DNA of 49,411 nucleotides from an uncultured Verrucomicrobiales bacterium (GTDB taxonomy: Bacteria; Verrucomicrobiota; Verrucomicrobiia; Verrucomicrobiales; Akkermansiaceae). The stretch is taken from positions 1-49,411 of the forward strand of contig CASICJ010000011.1 in NCBI GenBank assembly GCA_949373085.1, given 5' to 3'. A program made the translations under genes and the position numbers. Under the pieces are notes generated by a model, which was given only the letters and a program-made list of their open reading frames with translations, made no database searches and was not told where the DNA came from. Shown here in pieces: positions 43,872-49,411 of this stretch. Each line of letters opens with the position of its first letter. Positions within the stretch are counted from its first letter, which is position 1.

Positions 43872-44522
43872 ATGCTTATTTTCTTTGATATCGATGGCAC
43901 TCTAGTGGATACCGGTGGTGCGGGGTTGACTGCTCTTCAGGATGCCGCGGTTGAAATTTTTGGCGCAGCGGGTCCGTCTCTTGATCTTGCTGGAAGTACT
44001 GACGGTGCAATTCTTCAAGGATTCTTTGAATACTTCGGATGCAAATACGATCCGGTAGTTGAAGAGCGGTTTTATCAATCCTACCTGTCTCGAATACGAG
44101 ACAATCTAAGAAGCCCTAATTATGTGGGGTGCCTTCTTGGAGGTGTGAACACGATGTTAGCTTCCTTGAGAGAAGAGGGTAATTCTTTAGGGCTTTTGAC
44201 TGGGAATATCGAAAGAGGAGCGATGATCAAAGTTTCTCACTATGGTATCGCCGACTATTTTCAATTTGGAGCTTACGGAGATGATCACTGGAATCGGAAT
44301 AAGCTAGGTCCAATCGCTTTGGAGCGGGCCGAAAAATCGACGGGGATGAAGTTCTCTCAGGATGAGATTCTTGTGATTGGCGACACTCCTAAGGATGTTG
44401 CTTGTGCTCATGCTTTTGGGGTGAAATGCGTCGCGGTTGCGACTGGTGATTTTAGCGAAGAGGAACTTGCTGCCTGCGGTGCGGATCGTATTGTTCCTAA
44501 TTTTGACGGGTTCTCACTTTAG
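43872..44522 (+). CDS. HAD-superfamily phosphatase (phosphoglycolate phosphatase-like)
   Basis: A 216-residue HAD hydrolase with all four motifs. Motif I is FFDIDGTLVDTGG (nucleophile D6, acid D8). Motif II is the threonine in LLTGN near 115. Motif III is the lysine in NRNKLGP near 142. Motif IV is VIGDTPKDV near 173. The all-helical cap after motif I places it in subfamily IA, with phosphoglycolate and beta-phosphoglucomutase relatives; the substrate cannot be read from sequence. It follows infC by 20 bases at the place where ribosomal protein genes rpmI-rplT would be expected. Confidence 0.85.
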   Translation: MLIFFDIDGTLVDTGGAGLTALQDAAVEIFGAAGPSLDLAGSTDGAILQGFFEYFGCKYDPVVEERFYQSYLSRIRDNLRSPNYVGCLLGGVNTMLASLREEGNSLGLLTGNIERGAMIKVSHYGIADYFQFGAYGDDHWNRNKLGPIALERAEKSTGMKFSQDEILVIGDTPKDVACAHAFGVKCVAVATGDFSEEELAACGADRIVPNFDGFSL

Positions 44523-44560
44523 AGTCGAGAGCCACCCGTCGCTTAATTTGGCGACTTGGG

Positions 44561-44580
44561 AAAAGGTTAATACCTTTTTT
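44561..44580. terminator. weak AT-rich hairpin between convergent HAD and lptB genes
   Basis: AAAAGGT and ACCTTTT form a 7-bp stem with loop TAAT and further T residues. It overlaps the lptB stop codon. A second hairpin, GTCGC-N8-GCGAC, lies at 44538-44555. Either could end transcription, but both are weak. Confidence 0.4.
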
Positions 44581-45319
44581 AAAAACGAAAATCCGATCCA
44601 AAATAGAGTTTGCGCGCAGTTTCGTTGTTAACCAGTTCTTCTGAGGATCCTTCGATCATTACTTTTCCTTCCACCAGAAGAGATGCGTGATCAACAATAT
44701 CTAATGTTTCTCGGACTTGGTGATCGGTGATTAAGATAGAAAGACCGTCGGTATCTCTGAGCTCTCGGATAATCTTGTGAATTTCTTGGACTGCAATTGG
44801 GTCGATCCCGACGAAAGGCTCGTCGAGTAGTAACAGTTTTGGTTCGGTGCAAAGACAGCGGGCGAGAGAGAGGCGTCTTTTTTCACCGCCGGAAAGAGCT
44901 AGCGCCATTGAGTTATGCACATGCGTGATGCCGAAACGCTCAAGTAAAAAATCGGCCCGCTCGTGACGTTGTTTTTTTGACATTCCTTTGCGGGTTTCAA
45001 GGACGGCAAGGAGGTTGTCTTTCACGCTGAGTCTTCGGAAAATTGATTCCTCTTGAGGTAGGTAACCCATCCCATGTCGCGCCCGCTTATGCATGGGTTG
45101 ACGGGTGATTTCTTTTGAGAGAAAAGAAACCCGCCCGTGATCGGGGCGAACCAAGCCCGCGACCATATAAAAAGTGGTGGTTTTTCCCGCTCCATTAGGG
45201 CCGAGTAATCCTACGATTTCGCCGGGATTTACTCGGAGTCCTACTTCATCGACTACCTTTCGACCACCGTATGACTTTTGGAGTCCTTGGACCTCAAGGA
45301 GTGGGGATGGAGTGCTCAT
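44579..45319 (-). CDS. lptB: LPS export ABC transporter ATP-binding protein
   Basis: The ATPase that drives the Lpt bridge moving lipopolysaccharide from the inner to the outer membrane. Walker A is GPNGAGKTT (40-48), the Q-loop is in GYLPQEESIF, the ABC signature is LSGGEKRR, Walker B is LLLLDEPFVGIDP, and the switch histidine is in LITDHQV. The match to LptB is close over 246 residues. The ATG at 45319 (MSTPSPLLEV) is chosen over an in-frame start at 45397 that would overlap the lptA-like gene and add no conserved residues. It is the last gene of the DUF1844-kdsA-lptC-lptA-lptB operon. The permeases LptF/G are elsewhere. Confidence 0.93.
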   Translation of the reverse strand: MSTPSPLLEVQGLQKSYGGRKVVDEVGLRVNPGEIVGLLGPNGAGKTTTFYMVAGLVRPDHGRVSFLSKEITRQPMHKRARHGMGYLPQEESIFRRLSVKDNLLAVLETRKGMSKKQRHERADFLLERFGITHVHNSMALALSGGEKRRLSLARCLCTEPKLLLLDEPFVGIDPIAVQEIHKIIRELRDTDGLSILITDHQVRETLDIVDHASLLVEGKVMIEGSSEELVNNETARKLYFGSDFRF

Positions 45320-45326
45320 GTGTTCC

Positions 45327-46190
45327 TTATTTTTTTTCCGAGGCTTGTGGCGGAAATCCGACCTTTGTAAGCCAGCCAGTAGGACTCCATTCAACAAAAA
45401 GCATTTTGCCTCGGACTACAGCTTTGATCCATGCGTTGTTGGAGACGGAAGTCATGGCGTATGAAGTTCCTATCTTACTTTTATTAGTGACGTCTCCCAT
45501 CATGAAACCAATTTTTTTCCCACGAAAAGTAATCGTAGAGTTTTCTAAGTCACTTTCTTTACTCATTTCATAAAGAGCGTTGTCCCCCCCCATGTAGACT
45601 ATTTGGCCATCCTCAGTTTTACCGTTAACCCGGACATTTCCGCTTGCGGTAAATTGTTTGAGATCGCCAAATCCTCCGAATTTTGCAAGTGGGTCTTTCT
45701 CCGCTTGTTCGGTGGGTAGTTTTCCTGCGGCTTCTTCTTTCTTAGGAGGGTAGAACAGAGCTTTCAGCTGTTTGTCGCAGGTCATGGTCAGTCCTTTGCC
45801 TTGGATTTTCACTTCGCCTAGATAATCAATCTCATAGGATTCTCCATCAAGGTAGATTCCTTTACTGCAGGAAATAAGTAGCGTGTCTGGTTCTGGTTCA
45901 AAAAGTCCTTCCAGAGGATCTTCAATTTCATCCTGAGAAGGTGCGGGAGAATCGGTTTGAGAAATTAGGGTAGGTTGGCTGGCCGAATTTAAAAAGTCCA
46001 CCATGCGTTTAGTCGTTGCTTGATTACGCGCTTGTGCTTTCTCGTAACTTTCTACCGCTCCAAGATCAGGTCTTCCCCTCGGGGTTACGAGACGCTCAAA
46101 GCGAGCAAGATCCTTATCAGTTACGCGGGGAGGGGGAGCCGCAAACAGAATAGGAATGACAGTGAGTAGGATGAGAGGCTGTAATTTCAT
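45327..46190 (-). CDS. lptA: LptA/OstA-like periplasmic protein
   Basis: A 287-residue exported protein with a signal peptide (about 1-17, ending LFA). After a polar linker of about 80 residues a beta-rich OstA/LptA-like domain runs from about 100 to 275. Repeated strands such as LLISCSKGIYLDGES and FTASGNVRVNGKTEDGQIVYMGG fit the LptA pattern of a periplasmic bridge that carries LPS. The gene is longer than E. coli LptA because of the linker. It overlaps the lptC-like gene by four bases (ATGA), and lptB follows by 7 bases, which supports the assignment. Similarity at residue level is modest, so the family call rests partly on position. Confidence 0.75.
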   Translation of the reverse strand: MKLQPLILLTVIPILFAAPPPRVTDKDLARFERLVTPRGRPDLGAVESYEKAQARNQATTKRMVDFLNSASQPTLISQTDSPAPSQDEIEDPLEGLFEPEPDTLLISCSKGIYLDGESYEIDYLGEVKIQGKGLTMTCDKQLKALFYPPKKEEAAGKLPTEQAEKDPLAKFGGFGDLKQFTASGNVRVNGKTEDGQIVYMGGDNALYEMSKESDLENSTITFRGKKIGFMMGDVTNKSKIGTSYAMTSVSNNAWIKAVVRGKMLFVEWSPTGWLTKVGFPPQASEKK

Positions 46191-46711
46191 GGGGCTTCAA
46201 TATCTTTTTTTTGCGGAATTTTAAATTGTGCGGTGGCCGGCCCGAGTAAGATAGCTTGGCCGCTGGTGAGTGAGAAAACTCCGCCTTTTGATTTGGCAGC
46301 AAATTTTCCATTGGATCCAATCATGAGCACTTCGCTTTTGGCAACGAGTTGTTCCTTATTTACGAGGTAATCGGCGGATGAGATAACGGTCGTGCTGCGA
46401 ACGGCTCCCTCATCATCGAAAAGCCAGACCTTTAAATTTTCACCTTTAAGAATGGTCTTGTCGCTACGAAGGTCGTCGGCGACTGTTACTTCTTTTATTG
46501 TCAAAAGTGAGACCTTTTTTTTGTCATCGTTATAATATGGGAGAACGAGATCTTCAATTACAGCTCCTGCCGGCACATTGAGAAGTGATTGTTTTTGTTT
46601 CTCATTAGGGTCTTCGGTGTTTGCTTCTTTTTGGATGGGGGGCCTTGCACGCTTTTCTTCCTTCTGGCACGAGGGCAGGAAGAAAATCAACATAAGAAGG
46701 GGGAGTTTCAT
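46187..46711 (-). CDS. LptC-like lipoprotein
   Basis: A 174-residue lipoprotein (lipobox LPSC, cysteine 15) with a charged linker and a beta-rich domain from about 50 to 165, for example GAVIEDLVLPYYNDD and ISSADYLVNKEQLVAKSE. The repeated A/S-D-x-L-x-x-x...L-x-A-x-S-x-V pattern is that of the LptC/LptA fold. In the Lpt system LptC is anchored to the inner membrane; here a lipid anchor would replace the membrane helix. It overlaps both neighbours by four bases (ATGA), kdsA on one side and the lptA-like gene on the other, so the operon is translationally coupled. The function is inferred from fold pattern and context. Confidence 0.7.
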   Translation of the reverse strand: MKLPLLMLIFFLPSCQKEEKRARPPIQKEANTEDPNEKQKQSLLNVPAGAVIEDLVLPYYNDDKKKVSLLTIKEVTVADDLRSDKTILKGENLKVWLFDDEGAVRSTTVISSADYLVNKEQLVAKSEVLMIGSNGKFAAKSKGGVFSLTSGQAILLGPATAQFKIPQKKDIEAP

Positions 46712-47529
46712 GATTCAGGATGAGCGGCGCGATGGATCGCGAGAAGGCGCGTGAGAACGTTTTCGATTTGATCAAGTGGGATTTGGTTTGGGCCGTCGGA
46801 GAGAGCTTCGGCAGGGTTTTCGTGAACTTCCATGAAAACGCCATCGACTCCGGCTGCAATAGCACTGCGAGCCAAAACGGGGGCAAGTTCGCCATCGCCA
46901 CCGGTTGTCCCTCCCAGTCCTCCGGGACGCTGGACGGAGTGCGTGGCATCAAAAATTACTGGAACTCCTTTCTCTCGCATCCATGGCAGTGATCGCATGT
47001 CTGCAACGAGATTGTTGTATCCGAAAGTGGTGCCTCTCTCTGTAATTGCGAATTGATTACAGTCGAAGTGTCGGAGCTTTCCTAAGATGGGATCGATGTC
47101 CCACGGAGCAAGGAATTGGCCTTTTTTGACGTTGACAGGACGACCGCTTCGGGCAGCCGCTGCGAGGAGGTCGGTTTGCCGGCAAAGGAAAGCTGGGATC
47201 TGTAACAGGTCGATATTCTTGGCTGCGATTCCAATTTCTTCGGGAGTGTGAACGTCTGTAGTGACGGGCACGCCCAGATCTTTTCCAATTTCACCAAGGA
47301 TGCGGCAGCCTTCTTCGACTCCGGGGCCTCGGTAGGAATCCACTGAAGTTCGGTTAGCTTTATCGTAAGAGGCTTTGAAGGCGAATTTGATTTCGAGCCG
47401 GCCAGCGATTTCTTTCAAAGTTCGGGCCATACGCCAAGCGAAGTCTTCTTCTTCAAGTCCACACGGACCAAGAATAAAGAAGGGGTCACCAGAGCCGACG
47501 GTGAAGTTTCCAAGCTCAAAGGTGTTCAT
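46708..47529 (-). CDS. kdsA: 3-deoxy-8-phosphooctulonate synthase (KDO-8-P synthase)
   Basis: Condenses phosphoenolpyruvate with arabinose 5-phosphate to KDO 8-phosphate, the first committed step to the KDO of LPS. Family blocks are present throughout the 273 residues: FKASYDKANRTS, QIPAFLCRQTDLLAAAA, NVKKGQFLAPWD, TERGTTFGYNNLV, DATHSVQRPGG and GVFMEVHENP. C23 in LGPCGLE is the metal-site cysteine of the metal-dependent class seen in Aquifex; metal-independent enzymes such as that of E. coli have asparagine there. The remaining metal ligands, H in DATHS, E in FMEVH and D in ALSDGP, are also present. It sits in an operon with LPS export genes, so synthesis and export of LPS are linked. Confidence 0.95.
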   Translation of the reverse strand: MNTFELGNFTVGSGDPFFILGPCGLEEEDFAWRMARTLKEIAGRLEIKFAFKASYDKANRTSVDSYRGPGVEEGCRILGEIGKDLGVPVTTDVHTPEEIGIAAKNIDLLQIPAFLCRQTDLLAAAARSGRPVNVKKGQFLAPWDIDPILGKLRHFDCNQFAITERGTTFGYNNLVADMRSLPWMREKGVPVIFDATHSVQRPGGLGGTTGGDGELAPVLARSAIAAGVDGVFMEVHENPAEALSDGPNQIPLDQIENVLTRLLAIHRAAHPES

Positions 47530-47822
47530 AAATCTGTAGGTTTGAGTGGGGGGGGCGAAACTTCGTCTAAGAGTTTACGAAGGTTTTCGGTGGCAACCTT
47601 CAGCATGCTATCTTCTGTTTGATTTAGATTACCTTTAGTTTTTTCGGTGAGCATTTCCAATGAATCTACAACGCTCTGAGCTGCCCGGATGTTCACACTA
47701 GTTTCGCCTGTGGTAGGATTTGGGATTCGTCCTAGGAAAAGCCCCCCGTTTTGGGCTTGAAAATAGACAAATGCAGCAAACCGTTCGTCCGGGGGTTCTG
47801 CCTCGGAAGGTGAATCACTCAT
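47526..47822 (-). CDS. DUF1844 protein
   Basis: A 98-residue soluble protein of the DUF1844 family, function unknown. The family pattern is clear: FAAFVYFQAQNGGLFLGRI, PNPTTGETSVNIRAAQSVVD, and the helix LEMLTEKTKGNLNQTEDSML. The ATG at 47822 (MSDSPSEAE) is preferred; a start 36 bases upstream adds no family sequence. Its stop codon overlaps the kdsA start by four bases (ATGA). As first gene of the kdsA-lpt operon it might have a housekeeping link to the envelope, but nothing in the sequence shows it. Confidence 0.85.
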   Translation of the reverse strand: MSDSPSEAEPPDERFAAFVYFQAQNGGLFLGRIPNPTTGETSVNIRAAQSVVDSLEMLTEKTKGNLNQTEDSMLKVATENLRKLLDEVSPPPLKPTDL

Positions 47823-48007
47823 GAGTCGGAGGTTACCTGAGCTGATTTGAATTCTCAAGAACTGCCTCTTTTAAAAACGCTCAAGTAATGGCGGGGTTGG
47901 GCCAAGTGTGACAGTTTGTCGTTCTAGCTTGAGTCGAAGCGCGACATTATGGCGCTCCTGAGACAATCTCAATGGTAGTTTTACTAGTAATTCAAGGATT
48001 TGAGTGA

Positions 48008-48027
48008 TTGGCACATCTCTTGCCAAT
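48008..48027 (+). promoter_or_regulatory. inverted repeat / sigma-54-like element upstream of dnaK
   Basis: ATTGGCA and TGCCAAT form a perfect 7-bp inverted repeat with a 6-base spacer. Inside it TGGCACATCTCTTGC (48009-48023) matches the sigma-54 consensus TGGCAC-N5-TTGC fully. A start about 60 bases before the dnaK ATG would follow. It may instead be an operator, since the sigma-54 core is itself partly palindromic. No CIRCE or HAIR element is seen. Confidence 0.45.
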
Positions 48028-48095
48028 AGAGACCACAAATCGACTCGGCTAAAAGGCCAACACTTCAAAATTAATTTAACTAGGAAATAAAGATA

Positions 48096-49411
48096 ATGGG
48101 AAAAATTTTAGGAATCGACCTCGGGACAACTAACTCTTGCATGTCTGTCATGGAGGGTGGGGAAGCTACTGTTCTCGAAAATTCGGAAGGTGCACGCACT
48201 ACTCCATCAGTAGTCGCCTTTGCAAAAAACGGAGAACGCCTTGTCGGTCAGGCGGCGAAGCGCCAGGCCGTCACCAACGCCAAAAACACGGTCTTTTCGG
48301 CTAAGCGTCTGATTGGACGTAAATTCGAGGAACTGACCGATGAGGACCGACGGGTTCCTTACGATATCGTAAAGGCTGAAAATGGTGATGCTCATATCGA
48401 GGTTGAAGTTGAAGGTGGGAAAAAGGTGTTTTCGCCCCAAGAAATCGCCGCGATTGTTCTTGGTAAATTGAAGTCTGACGCTGAGTCCAAACTTGGCGAG
48501 ACGATCACAGAAGCGGTCATTACTGTTCCTGCTTACTTTAACGACTCTCAGCGTAATGCGACGAAGGCTGCTGGAGAAATTGCCGGTCTTACAGTTCGCC
48601 GTATTATCAACGAGCCTACCGCAGCCTCACTCGCCTATGGGCTTGATTCAAAAGCTGATCAGAAAGTCGCTATTTACGATCTAGGTGGCGGGACTTTTGA
48701 TATTTCAGTCATGGAAATCTCTGATGGCGTCTTTGAGGTCCTTGCGACCGATGGTGACACCCAGCTTGGTGGTGATGATTGGGACAACGCTCTCATTGAC
48801 TTTATTGTGGCTGATTTTAAGGAGAAAGAAGGCATTGATCTTTCAGGTCAGCCCGACGCTCTCCAAAGAATTAAAGAGGAAGCAGAGAAGGCTAAAATCG
48901 CTCTCTCTTCATCGCAGAATTACGATCTCAACCTGCCATTCATTACGGCGGATGCCACTGGTCCTAAACACATTCAGGTTGGCCTCAGTCGGAACAAGCT
49001 TGAACAGCTCACCGATCATCTTTTCACACGCACAAGAAAGCCTGTCACTGAGTGTCTCAAAGAGGCTGGAGTAAGCGCCGGCGAACTCGATGAACTCGTT
49101 CTTGTGGGTGGGATGACCCGTATGCCGAAAGTGGTTGAAACTGCTAAGGAATTAGCCAGTAAGGACCCTCACCAAGGTGTAAATCCTGATGAGGTGGTCG
49201 CTATCGGAGCTGCTATCCAAGGTGGAGTTCTCCAGGGAGATGTGAAGGACGTTTTGCTCCTCGATGTCACCCCTCTTACTCTTTCGATAGAGACGGAGGG
49301 CAGCCGTGCGACCGCGATGATAGAGCGCAATACAACTGTTCCTGTCAAAAAGTCACAAGTTTTCTCAACTGCAGTTGATAATCAACCCGCCGTCGATATT
49401 CGCATTTGCCA
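48096..49411 (+). CDS. dnaK: chaperone DnaK (Hsp70), 3'-truncated
   Basis: An ATP-dependent chaperone that binds unfolded proteins with DnaJ and GrpE. The window holds the ATPase domain and the beginning of the substrate-binding domain. The N-terminus is [20 protein letters not shown], and further Hsp70 signatures are [32 protein letters not shown] and [13 protein letters not shown]. The linker [15 protein letters not shown] precedes the peptide-binding beta sheet ([13 protein letters not shown]). The frame is open to the right edge, so about 200 residues are missing. An AGGAA 10 bases before the ATG is a modest ribosome-binding site. It is divergent from the DUF1844-kdsA operon. Confidence 0.97.
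   Translation, partial: MGKILGIDLGTTNSCMSVMEGGEATVLENSEGARTTPSVVAFAKNGERLVGQAAKRQAVTNAKNTVFSAKRLIGRKFEELTDEDRRVPYDIVKAENGDAHIEVEVEGGKKVFSPQEIAAIVLGKLKSDAESKLGETITEAVITVPAYFNDSQRNATKAAGEIAGLTVRRIINEPTAASLAYGLDSKADQKVAIYDLGGGTFDISVMEISDGVFEVLATDGDTQLGGDDWDNALIDFIVADFKEKEGIDLSGQPDALQRIKEEAEKAKIALSSSQNYDLNLPFITADATGPKHIQVGLSRNKLEQLTDHLFTRTRKPVTECLKEAGVSAGELDELVLVGGMTRMPKVVETAKELASKDPHQGVNPDEVVAIGAAIQGGVLQGDVKDVLLLDVTPLTLSIETEGSRATAMIERNTTVPVKKSQVFSTAVDNQPAVDIRIC

Noticed and set aside
47871-48068. A 65-codon minus-strand frame upstream of dnaK
   Set aside because: It lies in the control region of two divergent operons and has no recognisable feature.
47859-48095. CIRCE (HrcA) or HAIR (HspR) heat-shock operator before dnaK
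   Set aside because: TTAGCACTC-N9-GAGTGCTAA is absent, and the single CTTGAGT-like word near 47928 has no matching ACTCAAG partner at N7.
1-49411. CRISPR arrays, tRNA or rRNA genes, insertion sequences, prophage
   Set aside because: No regularly spaced direct repeats, no cloverleaf with a T-loop GGTTCGAATCC context, no transposase or integrase and no terminal inverted repeats were seen. GGTTCGA-like words near 12922 and 37521 lack the other arms.

Overview
The window most resembles the chromosome of a verrucomicrobium (Verrucomicrobiota, possibly Verrucomicrobiales). This is inferred from gene content and not from a marker-gene search. The supporting features are an alternative complex III plus aa3-oxidase cluster, large secreted proteins with lamin-tail, PA14 and thrombospondin-3 modules, an SHD1-like domain on a lipoprotein, and start codons that mostly lack Shine-Dalgarno sequences. 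The coding strands have mid-range GC. I saw no tRNA, rRNA, CRISPR array, insertion sequence or prophage. Both ends cut through a gene: a type IIA topoisomerase A subunit on the left and dnaK on the right.

Layout. 1-3.7 kb: the ParC/GyrA-type subunit and a DUF3592-like membrane protein. 4.2-9.4 kb: a three-gene L-rhamnose (or related deoxysugar) unit with a bifunctional aldolase/dehydrogenase (rhaEW type), a malate:quinone-oxidoreductase family protein and rhamnulokinase. 9.5-12.3 kb: a 920-residue secreted multidomain protein on the minus strand, followed by a decayed lipocalin relic. 13.0-30.2 kb: a 16-gene, same-strand respiratory operon. 30.3-34.3 kb: a thioredoxin-like lipoprotein and a 982-residue lamin-tail secreted protein. 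34.4-35.9 kb: a 56-residue XapX-like protein and a pyrimidine nucleoside phosphorylase. 36.0-39.0 kb: two divergent ammonium transporters. 39.3-41.1 kb: a sigma-70 family factor and a DUF2071 protein. 41.2-44.5 kb: thrS (broken by two single-base frameshifts), infC and a HAD phosphatase. 44.6-47.8 kb: a minus-strand DUF1844-kdsA-lptC-lptA-lptB operon for LPS inner core synthesis and export. 48.1 kb onward: dnaK.

The respiratory operon is the most interesting part. actABCDEF (alternative complex III, menaquinol to cytochrome c) is followed by a small membrane protein, then by a CcoN-like protein, a CcoO-like cytochrome and a second monohaem cytochrome, and then by an aa3-type oxidase (coxA, coxC, coxD, two small membrane proteins, coxB). 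The CcoN-like subunit keeps the cbb3 subunit I fold and one helix-II histidine. It has lost the CuB histidines and the histidine pair that binds the two haems, so it cannot be a terminal oxidase. The CcoO-like partner lacks the usual axial methionine. CoxC carries an insertion of roughly 400 residues between membrane helices, and CoxA lacks the K-channel lysine. I read this as a possible ACIII / inactive cbb3-like module / aa3 oxidase electron-transfer assembly in which the cbb3-like part has become a scaffold or haem relay. Two CRP-type palindromes (TGTGA-N6-TCACA) lie just before actA and an intrinsic terminator follows coxB, which supports a single transcription unit of about 17 kb.

Other regulatory signals are a pair of back-to-back sigma-54 (-24/-12) promoters between the ammonium transporters, a similar -24/-12 match inside an inverted repeat before dnaK, and a probable AUA start codon for infC.
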